Assembly: GCA_002163155.1 (NCBI GenBank) | Contig: MAAO01000007.1 | Span: 124,001-188,000 of the forward strand | Reading direction: 5' to 3' | Length of the DNA stretch: 64,000 nucleotides | Source: Halobacteriovorax marinus | GTDB taxonomy: Bacteria; Bdellovibrionota; Bacteriovoracia; Bacteriovoracales; Bacteriovoracaceae | Shown: positions 32,369 through 42,100 of the stretch, in pieces | How the letters are laid out: every line of letters begins with the position of its first letter | Numbering within the stretch: the stretch's first letter is position 1 | Position numbers and translations under genes: made by a program | The notes under the pieces: generated by a model | Told to the model about the DNA's origin: nothing | Database searches by the model: none | Seen by the model: only the letters and a program-made list of their open reading frames with translations

Positions 32369-32815
32369 ATGAACTACTTAACAATGACATTCATTACAAT
32401 TCTCTCTGGTATGGCCATCGCTACACAAAGTGGTATGAGCGGTCAAATTAGTCGCATCTTAAATAACCCCTTGCTGGCCGCACTGATGATTTACGTCTCC
32501 AGTGCCTTGTTTATAACGATTGGTATTCTAACTTTAGGAGTTGAGATACCGGAGCTTAAATTAGTTAAGTCGATTCCTCTACATCTTTGGTTTAGCGGAG
32601 GTATTCTCAGTGTGCTTGGTCTAAGTTGCGTGTACTGGCTAATGCCTAAAATGGGAGTGCCAAATGTCTTAGTAGGAGTCATTTTTGGTCAAGTGGTTAT
32701 TTCCATGATTGCAGGTCACTTCGGTTGGTTTGATCTGCCGGTGACATTATTTAATGTTCAAAAACTGATTGGGACAATGTTTCTAGTTGTAGGTATAGTA
32801 TTAATCAATAAGTAG
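32369..32815 (+). CDS. YdcZ-type (DUF606) DMT-family membrane transporter
   Basis: 148 residues with five hydrophobic segments. GMAIATQSGMSGQISRILNNPLLAALMIYVSSALFITIG and GVPNVLVGVIFGQVVISMIAGHFGWFDLP are the conserved DUF606/YdcZ blocks. This family is a half-size drug/metabolite transporter that probably dimerises in the inner membrane. No clear ribosome site. Followed after five bases by the arylamine N-acetyltransferase gene, so the two are likely co-expressed. Confidence 0.8.
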   Translation: MNYLTMTFITILSGMAIATQSGMSGQISRILNNPLLAALMIYVSSALFITIGILTLGVEIPELKLVKSIPLHLWFSGGILSVLGLSCVYWLMPKMGVPNVLVGVIFGQVVISMIAGHFGWFDLPVTLFNVQKLIGTMFLVVGIVLINK

Positions 32816-32820
32816 GTATT

Positions 32821-33630
32821 ATGAAAAATTTAGGAAATTTATATTTAGAGAATCTTGGAATTAAAGATAGTGAGTTAACGGTGGATACTCTAAACGCTAT
32901 CGTTAATGCTCATCTTTCTAATTACTCATTTAATAATTTAGAAGTCTTACTGAATAAGGGAGAGATTCTCTCGCTTGAGCTAGAAGACTTATATAAGAAA
33001 GTCGTCACAAGTAGGGACGGCGGTTATTGTTTTGAACACAATAAATTAGTCTACTATGTCTTAAAGGATCTAGGGTTTGACGCAACTTCTTATCTAGGAA
33101 GAGTTGTCTACGGCAGAGATGTAGACGCTCCAAGAACGCATAGAACAACAATTGTAAAAGTTGAGAATGCTGAGTATCTGCTAGATGTAGGTTTTGGGCC
33201 TTATAGTCCCATGTGTATCATTCCCCTTAGCGGTGAGACTGTGGTTGATCCTTGTGGCACTACGTACCGTGTGGTTAAAAAGAATGAGCGAGAATTTCAG
33301 CTAGAAGCTCTACGAGACGGAGAGTATTTCACTTTATACGTATTTGATTTAGGCATCTATCAAGAGTCTGATTACATGGTGGCCAATTACTACACCAATA
33401 CTTATCACGGATCTAAATTTGTAAATGAGTTGATTGTCTCTATTAAAAAAGATGGCACTATATATCTTGTGAGTAACTTCTTATTTTCTAAACTCTTAAA
33501 TGGTGAGAGAGAAGACTTTGAGATCGACACAGCTGATAAAATGAGTGAGATTTTAAAAGATTTTTTTGATTTAGAGACTGATGTTCAAAAAGTTAAATCT
33601 CTACTTGATGCTTATCTTGATAGTTTATAA
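32821..33630 (+). CDS. nat: Arylamine N-acetyltransferase
   Basis: 269 residues. Catalytic triad in context: Cys in SRDGGYCFEHNKLVYYVL (about residue 68), His in DAPRTHRTTIVKVENAEYLLD (about 106) and Asp in LLDVGFGPYSPM (about 122), the NAT family order. It transfers acetyl from acetyl-CoA to aromatic amines or hydrazines in the cytoplasm. AGGT precedes the ATG. Coupling to a YdcZ transporter suggests a detoxification pair. Confidence 0.9.
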   Translation: MKNLGNLYLENLGIKDSELTVDTLNAIVNAHLSNYSFNNLEVLLNKGEILSLELEDLYKKVVTSRDGGYCFEHNKLVYYVLKDLGFDATSYLGRVVYGRDVDAPRTHRTTIVKVENAEYLLDVGFGPYSPMCIIPLSGETVVDPCGTTYRVVKKNEREFQLEALRDGEYFTLYVFDLGIYQESDYMVANYYTNTYHGSKFVNELIVSIKKDGTIYLVSNFLFSKLLNGEREDFEIDTADKMSEILKDFFDLETDVQKVKSLLDAYLDSL

Positions 33631-33670
33631 TTTCTAGATGTAACTTCTTTTTGGATAAAACTTTCAAACT

Positions 33671-35983
33671 CTAAGCTGCATTTAATTTCTTACATAACTT
33701 TAGAGATTGAACTAATTTGTTTGGAAGAATTGGCTTTCCTATGAAATCATCCATTCCGGCATCTAAGCATTTTTGTTTATCTTGTGGTTGTACATTTGCT
33801 GTTATGGCAATGATTCTTGGGCGATCTTTTCCCCATCTTTTTGTGATGATCTTGGTTGCTTCAATTCCATCTAGTATCGGCATTTTAATATCCATAAATA
33901 TAACATCATAGTGCTGACGCTCAAGAGATTTAATCGCCTCAGCTCCATTTCCTGCGATATCCGCTTTATAGCCCATTTTCTCTAGTAGTTTTACCGCCAG
34001 CAGTTGATTGATATGATTGTCTTCTGTCACAAGAATTCTTAATGGGAATTTTTTGCTTAAGTTCACATCAAAAGAATAACTATCTTTCTTATTAACCATC
34101 TTTTTACATTGAACTGCTTTTAAAGGGATGGCTACATGAAAAGTACTGCCTTTGTTCATTTCACTCTCTACCCATATATTTCCATCCATGAGCTCAGTAA
34201 TTTTATGGCAAATGGCGAGTCCTAAACCAGTTCCTCCATACTTTCTTGTTGTTGATGTATCAATTTGGGAAAATGACTTAAAGAGTTTATGGTGATCTTC
34301 TTTAGGAATTCCTATTCCAGTGTCTTGAACTTTAAATTGAAGATCATATAGGTCACCATTTAATTTTTTTTGAGACACATGAATATAGACACCACCTTCA
34401 CTTGTAAATTTAATAGCATTACTAGTTAAGTTCACTAGGATTTGCCTCAGTCGAGTGACATCTCCTTCAAAGGTTTCGTACATATCATCTGCAATAAAAT
34501 ATTCAAGCTTAATTCCTTTCTCAAGCGCCCTCTTGTCTAGAAGAGAGACGGTGTCTTGAATACATTTTTCTAAATCAAACGGACTTTTCTCTAAAATGAG
34601 ACTGTCTGCCTCGATCTTTGAAAAGTCTAAAATATCATTTAGAATGATTAGAAGAGTATCTCCACTGGTTCTTATTGTTTCTACAAAGTCAGTTTGTTCA
34701 GGGTTTAGTTCTGAATCCTCTAAGAGACTAAGCATGCCAAGGACTCCATTCATGGGTGTTCTGATTTCATGTGACATATTGGCCAAGAATTCAGACTTAG
34801 CTTTATCTGCTTTTTGCGCTAGGTTCTTTGCAAGAAGAATCTGCTTATTTCTCTCTTTTAAAGAGGCACTCATATCTATTAGTGTCTTAGATAGAACCCC
34901 AATTTCATCTTTGGAATCTATATCAATTTCCTTAACAAAATCACCGCTCCCAATTCTTACTGCAGCATCTTTTAACTTTATGATTGGAGAGGATATAGTT
35001 CGAGCAATAAAAAGACCTACTGCTAAGGTAAGAAAGATTGTGATAAGTAGCAGGATGGATATGTTTATGAAAAGATCGTACAGTGGACTCATAATGTCAT
35101 CATAAGGTGCAGTTGAAAGTAATGACCAATCTCCAACTTTTTCTGCGCCGTATTCTTTTAAATCTGCATAACCAGATATAACTTTTCGACCTTTTGAATT
35201 TGTGTAAATGACGAAGCCATCTTCGTCTCCTTCTAATTTTCTTTGTAGATTCTTTATATGTAAATCTAAGTGAGGAGAAAGTATCTTTGCCTTCGGATCA
35301 GCAGAGATGAGAATATTTCCTGGATCATCCACTAGATAAGCATACTCATTTCCAATAGTCCTATCATCAATGTCATAAACAAGTTTCTTAATTAATTCAA
35401 TATTCACCATTCCAATGAGAACACCAATCGTTCGTCCACTGCTATCTCGAATATCACTTAGGATTTCTAAATCAAGAGCGTCACTTTCGTTACTACTACT
35501 ACTACTACTATCAGCAGCTTTAGTCGCTTCCTTTGTATCTGATAAATCGGAGACAAAGACATCATTACTTCCACCATCTACAGTTTTAATAAACTCATTC
35601 TTTATATCTGCTTCTAATTCAAAAAGATCTTTTCCAATCTTTCCTCTCTTAGAGGAGGCAATGATTATCCCTTTAGTATTGGCATAAATTAAATCGTCAT
35701 AGAATGGATAAGCATCAACTATACTACTTAAGTGTTTTGATATTTCGTGAGGTTGGTTCAATTCAAAAATGGGACTATTACTAAAAGAATTTAAATCTTG
35801 TATTCGGGTAGTCATGAATTGATCAATGGCGGCCGCGGCAGCAACAACATTGTCTTTTAGGTTTTTTCCTGTGCTATCTTCAAAATGCTTAACCATTGTA
35901 AAGTAAACAATGGAGCTAATGATGACCCAAGGAACTATTGTAAATAGCATAAACCATGTGATGATTTTTGTACCGATCTTCAT
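33671..35983 (-). CDS. Membrane hybrid histidine kinase / response regulator
   Basis: 770 residues. Two membrane segments (about 8-30 and 300-325) bracket a periplasmic double-Cache-like sensor ([38 protein letters not shown]). Then HAMP ([26 protein letters not shown]), HisKA with phospho-His in [19 protein letters not shown], HATPase ([30 protein letters not shown]) and a receiver ([32 protein letters not shown]). The output partner is not obvious; no Hpt domain is fused. A Ser run ([10 protein letters not shown]) in the sensor is encoded by an AGT-type triplet repeat near 35490-35511. Confidence 0.92.
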   Translation of the reverse strand: MKIGTKIITWFMLFTIVPWVIISSIVYFTMVKHFEDSTGKNLKDNVVAAAAAIDQFMTTRIQDLNSFSNSPIFELNQPHEISKHLSSIVDAYPFYDDLIYANTKGIIIASSKRGKIGKDLFELEADIKNEFIKTVDGGSNDVFVSDLSDTKEATKAADSSSSSSNESDALDLEILSDIRDSSGRTIGVLIGMVNIELIKKLVYDIDDRTIGNEYAYLVDDPGNILISADPKAKILSPHLDLHIKNLQRKLEGDEDGFVIYTNSKGRKVISGYADLKEYGAEKVGDWSLLSTAPYDDIMSPLYDLFINISILLLITIFLTLAVGLFIARTISSPIIKLKDAAVRIGSGDFVKEIDIDSKDEIGVLSKTLIDMSASLKERNKQILLAKNLAQKADKAKSEFLANMSHEIRTPMNGVLGMLSLLEDSELNPEQTDFVETIRTSGDTLLIILNDILDFSKIEADSLILEKSPFDLEKCIQDTVSLLDKRALEKGIKLEYFIADDMYETFEGDVTRLRQILVNLTSNAIKFTSEGGVYIHVSQKKLNGDLYDLQFKVQDTGIGIPKEDHHKLFKSFSQIDTSTTRKYGGTGLGLAICHKITELMDGNIWVESEMNKGSTFHVAIPLKAVQCKKMVNKKDSYSFDVNLSKKFPLRILVTEDNHINQLLAVKLLEKMGYKADIAGNGAEAIKSLERQHYDVIFMDIKMPILDGIEATKIITKRWGKDRPRIIAITANVQPQDKQKCLDAGMDDFIGKPILPNKLVQSLKLCKKLNAA

Positions 35984-36267
35984 TCAGTTTCCACTTTTGT
36001 TGATTGTCTTTATGTATTTATCGGTTTGGTCTAAAAATAAATAATTTGTTCAAGCATAATATAAGGTCAATTTCTCATTCTAGGCCTCTCAATGAATAGA
36101 TGTAGGAAATATGTCAGATTTGGAAGAAGGAACTTAGATGGTTTTGTATTAAATTAGTAGGTTAGAAGTGACTAAACTCTAAACGGCCCTTGTAAATATC
36201 GCCAGCTTACACTCTCTTTAACTCTCATAACCCTATAATAAGCAAAATTATAAATTAGGAATAAGTT

Positions 36268-37566
36268 ATGAGAAAGACAATCTTAGCGCTAAGTACTCTT
36301 GCGGTACTGGCCTCTTGTGGAAAGAACTATAATGAAGGGAGTGACCTTCATAGCGGAAGTATTCTAAATGGAGTGACAGCTAGAGAAATGCAATTTTCAA
36401 ATGTGGTAGGTCTTAAAAGTGTAAGTGGAAGTATGATGAGAATGTGTTCTTCTACTCTCATTAGTCCTTATATTCTCTTAACAGCTGCTCATTGTGCTAA
36501 AAGTGCTGGAGAAGCGGTCTTTAAAAATAATATTGATGACACAGATTTAAATATAAAAATTGAAAAAACCATTGTTCATGGAGACTACAAAGAAGGCAAT
36601 ACTAAAGATGATATTGCTCTTCTTATTCTCTCAAAGAGAGCTCCTGTTGCATTAGATAAAATTCTGCCTTTGATTACCAAAAAAGAAATTGCCGCAAATG
36701 ATATTGGCAAGGGCGATACGGTGACTATTGTAGGTTATGGTAGAGATGAAAATGGAAATTCAGGAATAAAGAAATATCGTGACGTAAAAATTGTGAAGAA
36801 CTTCTTCTGCAGTGATTATTCTCTAAAGAAAGTCTTTAATTTAGAGCGAGGTGCTTACTACGGTGATAGTGGTGGGGCTGCATTTATAAAAATTGGAAAT
36901 AAGGTCAGACAAATAGGTGTTGCGGCATCAATATTAGAAGAGAGGACAGTTCTCTTCGTTGAAGGCGTCTGTGCCAGATCTTTCTATGTAAACGTAACAA
37001 GACATTCAGATTGGATTTTAAAACACTCAGGATATTATAAAGGTGTAGATCACGCAAAACTTTCTGCGAACATTATAGAGAAGTACAATCTTGCAAGAGA
37101 GCTTAATAGGAGTGTGGTTAGAAACCGTGTCAATCTAAGTAGCTCACTCTATGGAAATATAGAGATTAGTATTCATAATTACCAAACTTATAATGCCAGA
37201 AAGATTCCAGAATTTGCACGTGTTGAAATGTGTAATGATTCTAAGTGTAAAACTCTTGAAACCAAATCACTTTCAGTCTTAAATTATATCTTACAAAAAA
37301 GATATGAAATCAATCAAACAATCACGATACCTGTGTCCGAAGTTCTTGAGAGAATGGATAAGTACCCAACCATTAAGCTGAGCTTTCACGGTGAGAGAAG
37401 AAGCTTCTTCTCTAGTAGACCACTTCTAGCAACTCTTAATTTTCCTGCTGATTTGTCACAGAACTTCACTGCTAGGGATTTAGAAGATCATAGGAGTATT
37501 GAGCGTTTCACGGTACTAGATGAAAAAGATTATAAGAGTGAAATCATTTTTAAAGTTAATCAATAA
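36268..37566 (+). CDS. Secreted trypsin-like (S1) serine protease, lipoprotein
   Basis: 432 residues. Lipobox LASC at Cys17 after a hydrophobic signal. Chymotrypsin-fold triad: His75 in ILLTAAHC, Asp in NTKDDIALLIL (about 115), Ser in YYGDSGGAAF (about 200). About 180 extra C-terminal residues (from LSANIIEKYN) are not recognised. Probably anchored in the outer membrane or released; secreted proteases are expected in predators. TATAAT at 36234-36239 and GGAA before the ATG; the 284-base spacer upstream shows nothing else. Confidence 0.85.
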   Translation: MRKTILALSTLAVLASCGKNYNEGSDLHSGSILNGVTAREMQFSNVVGLKSVSGSMMRMCSSTLISPYILLTAAHCAKSAGEAVFKNNIDDTDLNIKIEKTIVHGDYKEGNTKDDIALLILSKRAPVALDKILPLITKKEIAANDIGKGDTVTIVGYGRDENGNSGIKKYRDVKIVKNFFCSDYSLKKVFNLERGAYYGDSGGAAFIKIGNKVRQIGVAASILEERTVLFVEGVCARSFYVNVTRHSDWILKHSGYYKGVDHAKLSANIIEKYNLARELNRSVVRNRVNLSSSLYGNIEISIHNYQTYNARKIPEFARVEMCNDSKCKTLETKSLSVLNYILQKRYEINQTITIPVSEVLERMDKYPTIKLSFHGERRSFFSSRPLLATLNFPADLSQNFTARDLEDHRSIERFTVLDEKDYKSEIIFKVNQ

Positions 37567-37573
37567 TTATTAA

Positions 37574-37599
37574 TCTAGAGAAGGGGTTCCTTCTCTAGA
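37574..37599 (+). terminator. Hairpin after protease gene
   Basis: TCTAGAGAAGG-GGTT-CCTTCTCTAGA: an 11-bp perfect stem with four-base loop, seven bases after the stop. No U-tract follows, so termination by the classical mechanism is uncertain. Confidence 0.5.
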
Positions 37600-37707
37600 G
37601 CTTACTTGAGTCCAGGCCTTTTAAAGCTTTCCATAATTTCAATCCTCCCTTCTATTAAAAAATCCCTGTTGAGCTAGAATAGTAGCTTAGTCATAACAGG
37701 GAAGTGT

Positions 37708-39039
37708 ATGAAGAATATTTTAATCGTTGATGATCAACCTGCAGCTAGAGAAGTTTTGTCAGTCTATGTTGAATCCTTCAGTGAGAAGGCACCCATATGT
37801 TGCAGCAGTGTCGCAGAAGCTAAGCAAGTTATGATTGAAAGAGATGGTGACATTGATCTCATTATATCTGATTACAATATGCCAAATAGTTCCGGGTGGG
37901 ACTTGTACACATACAAGCATGATTTAGATAAAAGTCTTCCCTTTATACTAGTGACTGCTGAATCAAGGGAAGATTTAAACACAAGGGGAGAGTTCTTAGA
38001 GACGAATGATCACTTTGACTTTATTAGAAAGCCCTTCTATGGGCACGAGATATGTGAAAGTCTCGAGTTATTCTTTCCAAAGAAAGATTCAAGTGAAGCC
38101 AAGTTCATGTCCTTAGAAATAGACTATTTTTTAAAATATCAAAAAGAAGAGATCAGTTGTTATATAAAATTAACAAAGGGTAAAATTCTTAAAGTAAGCG
38201 ATGGAGATGCTTTTTCAAAAGAAGTTCTCTTAAAGTACAAGAGTAAAGGTATTGAAAGAGTCTATATTTTGAAAACAGACTTTCACTCTTTCATGGAGTC
38301 GAAATTAGAGAGTCTCCATTCTCAACTTTCCAGTCAAAAAGGAACAGATGAAAGTTCTGTGGGGATTCAATCTGTAACGGTAGAGACAGTTACAGATTTT
38401 TTAAGAACCATTGGTATTCGTGACTCTCACGTGGAAGTTGCGCAATCCTCTGTGGAGCTGACTCTAAGGCTTGTGCGCAACAAGAAGGGTTTAAATAGTA
38501 TTTTCAAGCAGCTTAGGCAAGAGGAGAATGTGCGCTCATCTATAAGTGTACTGTCTTCTTATATTTCAGCGTTGCTGGGCTCTAGCGCCGATTTCTGTGA
38601 TCACAAATGTCTTGAGAAATTAGGAATGGCTTCTTTCTTTCAGGATGTAGCGATTAAAGATGATGAACTCTGTCTGATAAATGATAAGAATGATCCAGAC
38701 TTTCTAAAACTTTCAAAAGAGAATCAATCAGTCGTTCTCATGCACCCACTTCGCTCCGCTGAAATGCTTGAAAAACTAGAAGACCTTCCTACTGACATCA
38801 TAAACCTAATCAAGCATCATCACGAATCACCTTGCAGTGGTGGTTTCCCAAGAGGTGAGGGCGGAAATAAGTTAGGTGTCATATTCTGCGTATTCATCTT
38901 AAGCGTAGAGTTCGCGCACTTTCTTCTAAAGAATGGTCTCGATGAAGAAAATGTGCTCCTTTTCAAGGATGATATTGAACAGAGATATACCAGTGGGAAT
39001 TATAGTAAAGCCCGCGAACTCTTCATGGATGTTTTCTAA
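37708..39039 (+). CDS. Response regulator with degenerate HD-GYP-like output domain
   Basis: 443 residues. Receiver: ILIVDDQPAAREVL (Asp pair), DLIISDYNMPNSSGWDLY (phospho-Asp about 55), ILVTAES and FIRKPF. The C-terminal part resembles an HD-GYP phosphodiesterase: CLEKLGMASFFQDVAIKDDE corresponds to the HD-motif helix (normally HDIGK, here QDVAI), and IKHHHESPCSGGFPRGEGG corresponds to HHExxDGxGYPxG (here GGFPRG). Loss of the metal-binding His and GYP Tyr suggests it senses or binds rather than hydrolyses cyclic di-GMP. AGGGAAG upstream. Confidence 0.75.
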   Translation: MKNILIVDDQPAAREVLSVYVESFSEKAPICCSSVAEAKQVMIERDGDIDLIISDYNMPNSSGWDLYTYKHDLDKSLPFILVTAESREDLNTRGEFLETNDHFDFIRKPFYGHEICESLELFFPKKDSSEAKFMSLEIDYFLKYQKEEISCYIKLTKGKILKVSDGDAFSKEVLLKYKSKGIERVYILKTDFHSFMESKLESLHSQLSSQKGTDESSVGIQSVTVETVTDFLRTIGIRDSHVEVAQSSVELTLRLVRNKKGLNSIFKQLRQEENVRSSISVLSSYISALLGSSADFCDHKCLEKLGMASFFQDVAIKDDELCLINDKNDPDFLKLSKENQSVVLMHPLRSAEMLEKLEDLPTDIINLIKHHHESPCSGGFPRGEGGNKLGVIFCVFILSVEFAHFLLKNGLDEENVLLFKDDIEQRYTSGNYSKARELFMDVF

Positions 39040-39050
39040 AAGGTACGCGG

Positions 39051-39485
39051 TTACTTTTCGTGATTATAGCTACTTTGGCTTTTAAGAGTATCTTCCTCTT
39101 TCAATATTCCCGCAAGTAGAAAGGCCCCCGCTGCTGCACTAAACACCCCATAATCAAATGGGCCTTTTAGTCCATCAGCAAAGATCATACTAATAGCAAA
39201 TAAAGAGAGTAACCCTCCACTGGCAAGTGCCGCATACCTTCTCTTAAATCCAATCAATAAACATAGAGCAAGAGCTACTTCTAAGGCGGTAGCAACTGCA
39301 CCAAGAATCGATATTAAAAACTCTGGCGCCCACGCATTTAGATGTTTGGTATAGAGTAGAAAGTTCGCATAATTTCCCCAGGCCACACCAGCAACTCCTG
39401 GTGCACCCCAAAGTCCAAAACGATCTGCCACTGCTGAGAGAAAACTAAGGGCGAGTGCGATACTTAAGGCGTAAACTCTAAACAT
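39051..39485 (-). CDS. DoxX-family membrane protein
   Basis: 144 residues from ATG 39485 (AGGTGA six bases upstream, inside the previous gene). Four membrane segments: VYALSIALALSFLSAVADRFG, FLISILGAVATALEVALALCLLIG, YAALASGGLLSLFAISMIFA and GVFSAAAGAFLLAGIL, with the DoxX-type G-F-K-R-R-Y loop. It overlaps the AhpD-like gene by eight bases, so the pair is translationally coupled. Such pairs are often linked to redox or organic-peroxide stress. Confidence 0.78.
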   Translation of the reverse strand: MFRVYALSIALALSFLSAVADRFGLWGAPGVAGVAWGNYANFLLYTKHLNAWAPEFLISILGAVATALEVALALCLLIGFKRRYAALASGGLLSLFAISMIFADGLKGPFDYGVFSAAAGAFLLAGILKEEDTLKSQSSYNHEK

Positions 39486-39957
39486 CGAAATCACCTGGCG
39501 TATAAGATCCAACCTCTGGCTTAAAGCTTAAGGCAATTCTATTCCACGCATTAATTTGCGTGACAACCATAGTTAGATCCACTAATTGCTCATCTGTAAA
39601 AAATGTCTTCATGCGATCAAAGAGATCATCTGTGACTTTAAGCGTACTAATAAGGGTATTCACTTCTGCCCATTCTAGTGCTGCTCGCTCTTGGTCAGTG
39701 TAGAAGGGGGCTTCGCGCCAAGCGCTGAGAGCGAAGATTCTTTGTTCATCTTCAGAAAAGGCCCTTGCATCTTTTGTGTGCATGTCGATACAATAAGCAC
39801 AGCCATTGATCTGGGATACGCGAATTTTAACTAATTCGATGAGTTTATGATCTAAGGTCTTTTTTGTTTTATAACAACTGGCGATGTATTTTTCCATCTC
39901 CATCATGGGCTTAAAAGCGTTTGGTGAGGCCTGGAAGTAATTAAGTCTTTGAGTCAT
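39478..39957 (-). CDS. AhpD-like carboxymuconolactone decarboxylase family protein
   Basis: 159 residues from ATG 39957 (GGAGAAAT upstream); longer in-frame starts lack a site. INGCAYCIDMHTKDARAFSEDEQRIFALSAWREAPFYTDQERAALEWAE is the alkylhydroperoxidase signature with the CX2CX3H redox centre. Family members reduce peroxides through this dithiol. Operon with DoxX; divergent from an AraC regulator 84 bases away. Confidence 0.88.
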   Translation of the reverse strand: MTQRLNYFQASPNAFKPMMEMEKYIASCYKTKKTLDHKLIELVKIRVSQINGCAYCIDMHTKDARAFSEDEQRIFALSAWREAPFYTDQERAALEWAEVNTLISTLKVTDDLFDRMKTFFTDEQLVDLTMVVTQINAWNRIALSFKPEVGSYTPGDFDV

Positions 39958-40041
39958 TTTATTTCTCCTATAGTTTGATTTCTTTGTTGAATTCATATTA
40001 ATGGGGGAGATGTTTAATAAATTGTATAAAAGCGACAAAGT

Positions 40042-40863
40042 ATGAAAGATATCGAAAAAATCAATTTCCAGATGATTACTCCAAGTGATGAGCTAAAGGA
40101 CTTTGTTCAAGCAATTTGGTTTACAGAGAATCCTACGAATACGGAAGAGCTCACGTTTAAGATCTTTAATGATTGCGGAGCGACTATTGTTTTTAATTAC
40201 GGGGACGCTCTTAGCTATGAGCAAAATCAGTACACCCTTGATACTAAAAAGGAGTGCTCTGCCATTGGTCCTAGTAAGGATCTCCTGCGCATGATTTTTA
40301 ATGGCAAAGTGTTAAGTGTAGGGATTCATTTCTACCCAGCCACTGGCCATCACTTCTTTAACTGCCCCATGGATGAATTATCAGACAAGTTATTTAAAAT
40401 GACGGATGAGTATTTTTCAGGCGGAGTTGAGCTCTATTCTAAGCTTGAGCAGGCCTTTGCGAAAAGTGGAGATAGGTTAGAAGTAATAAGTCTCATTGAG
40501 GAACATCTGAAAACTCTATTAAAGAATACAAAGAGCAAACCCCAGTCTGCCCTGATTAATATTCTAAAGGGAATTCATATGAACCATGAGATCACTTTAG
40601 AGGAGCTTAGTAATAAATTTGATATATCTCTTAGGGATATTCAGCGGCTGTTTAAAACTTATGTGGGAGTCTCTCCTAAGGTTTATATGCGGCTCAATAA
40701 GGTAAAGCATGTAAAAGAGCGCATCGCTAATGATGAGTTTGAATCTCTAACTCAGCTCTCAATGGATAGTGGTTACTTTGATCAGGCGCATTTCATTCGT
40801 GACTTTAAGGCCTTTATGGAAGAGACGCCGAAGAAGTATCATAAGATTAAAAAAGGTGAGTGA
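40042..40863 (+). CDS. AraC-family regulator
   Basis: 273 residues. N-terminal sensor region starts MITPSDELKDFVQAIWFTENP and includes GATIVFNYGD, as in the AraC subfamily with a DUF6597-like domain. C-terminal helix-turn-helix pair: NHEITLEELSNKFDISLRDIQRLFKTYVGVSPKVYMRLNKVKHV then SLTQLSMDSGYFDQAHFIRDFKAFMEETPKKY. No clear ribosome site. Divergent from the AhpD-DoxX operon, its likely target. Confidence 0.88.
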   Translation: MKDIEKINFQMITPSDELKDFVQAIWFTENPTNTEELTFKIFNDCGATIVFNYGDALSYEQNQYTLDTKKECSAIGPSKDLLRMIFNGKVLSVGIHFYPATGHHFFNCPMDELSDKLFKMTDEYFSGGVELYSKLEQAFAKSGDRLEVISLIEEHLKTLLKNTKSKPQSALINILKGIHMNHEITLEELSNKFDISLRDIQRLFKTYVGVSPKVYMRLNKVKHVKERIANDEFESLTQLSMDSGYFDQAHFIRDFKAFMEETPKKYHKIKKGE

Positions 40864-40949
40864 TTTCATTGGTTTCTTTTTGTCTTTTTGCCCGAAATTC
40901 CAGCCTATGTTAAAATTACTTGGATATTAACAATCCAAGTGAGCAAGAG

Positions 40950-41765
40950 ATGAACATAGGCCAAGAGCTAGTCGACGAAATAAAGAACAATCAAATCATT
41001 CTCTTTGCAGGAGCTGGGTTATCAATGAACCTAGGTCTTCCTTCTTGGTCAAAGTTAATTGATCACATGTCCGAGGATTTAGATATTAAATCTGAAGACT
41101 TTCAAAAAATGGGTAACTACCTAGAGCTAGCAGAATATTATCAACTTACGAAGGGAACGATTGGACCTTTAAGAAGTTGGATGGATACAAACTTTCATTC
41201 TGAAAATATAAAAATCAAAGACTCTAAGGCGCATGAGCTTATTACCCAAATGAAATTTCCCATTATCTACACCACTAACTATGACCGCTGGATTGAAAAG
41301 TCGTTTGATGCTTTTAAAGAGAAGTACGATAAAATTACGAATATTTTTGATTTTACTCAAATCCACGGGGACCGAACGCAAATTATTAAATACCATGGGG
41401 ACTTTGATGATGACTCTTCCATTGTCCTAACTGAGACGAGTTACTTCAAACGTTTAGCGCTGGACACTCCGCTTGATATGAAATTAAGAACTGATTCTCT
41501 TGGAAAGTCGCTACTCTTTATTGGTTATAGTTTGAACGATATAGATATTCGTTATCTGCTCTATAAATTGCAATTGCTCTGGGGTGATAGTTTAGAAAAG
41601 TCCATGCAGCCTAAGTCCTATATCTTCCTAGCTAAGGGGAATCCCGTTCAAGAAAAAATTCTCACGAGCCGTGGGATTGAAAGCATTATTAGTGATGATG
41701 ATGATCCAGGTAAAGGACTGGTTAATTTCTTGGAGAGTTTAAAAGCTCAAGCGTTTGGGAGTTAA
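40950..41765 (+). CDS. SIR2-domain protein (candidate NAD-consuming effector)
   Basis: 271 residues from ATG 40950; a TTG start at 40920 is possible. Motifs in order: IILFAGAGLSMNLGLPSW (NAD loop), FPIIYTTNYDRWIEKSF, IIKYHGDFDDDSSIVLTETSY, SLLFIGYSLNDIDIRYLL. This is the SIR2_2-type fold of defence-associated SIR2 proteins, with the N-x-D and H-G-D catalytic segments intact. The family depletes NAD+ on phage infection. A small membrane protein gene begins three bases after the stop, suggesting a two-gene system. Confidence 0.8.
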   Translation: MNIGQELVDEIKNNQIILFAGAGLSMNLGLPSWSKLIDHMSEDLDIKSEDFQKMGNYLELAEYYQLTKGTIGPLRSWMDTNFHSENIKIKDSKAHELITQMKFPIIYTTNYDRWIEKSFDAFKEKYDKITNIFDFTQIHGDRTQIIKYHGDFDDDSSIVLTETSYFKRLALDTPLDMKLRTDSLGKSLLFIGYSLNDIDIRYLLYKLQLLWGDSLEKSMQPKSYIFLAKGNPVQEKILTSRGIESIISDDDDPGKGLVNFLESLKAQAFGS

Positions 41766-41767
41766 GA

Positions 41768-42007
41768 ATGAAACAAACTCTTCTTTCAAAAAGTCGTTCA
41801 ATTGTTGATAGTGCAATTTTTAATATTTTAGTAGGGCTCGTTCTTCTTTTGTGTGGGTTATCTGAAGCTATAAATGAATACCAAGAGATAGAGAAGATAC
41901 GCATTGGCTCTCATCATGGGGTGATCATTTTTGCATTCTTTCAGGTGTTAAGAAATACTATTGACGGGCTTTCGCGAATTGAGAAAGCACGTACAAGAGA
42001 GATCTAA
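41768..42007 (+). CDS. Small two-segment membrane protein linked to SIR2
   Basis: 79 residues. AIFNILVGLVLLLCGLSEAI (about 17-36) and HHGVIIFAFFQVLRNTIDGL (about 49-68) are hydrophobic, with charged ends (KQTLLSKSRS, EKARTREI). No family is recognised. A two-base gap after the SIR2 gene makes translational coupling likely, so it may localise or regulate the SIR2 protein, or act on its own at the membrane. Confidence 0.6.
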   Translation: MKQTLLSKSRSIVDSAIFNILVGLVLLLCGLSEAINEYQEIEKIRIGSHHGVIIFAFFQVLRNTIDGLSRIEKARTREI

Positions 42008-42100
42008 ATATATTTCTCTTAGGAGTAGATAGTTCTTATTGTGACCGTTCTAGCCGCTGCGTTTGACCCAAATTGACATGTCGTGGTAACATCCCTTTGT

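Noticed and set aside
34596..35105. Plus-strand 169-residue frame inside the hybrid kinase
   Set aside because: Antisense shadow of HisKA/HAMP coding sequence; no motifs and no ribosome site.
35489..35512. Phase-variable triplet repeat in the hybrid kinase
   Set aside because: The repeat is a trinucleotide in frame, so length change alters only a Ser run and cannot switch the gene off.
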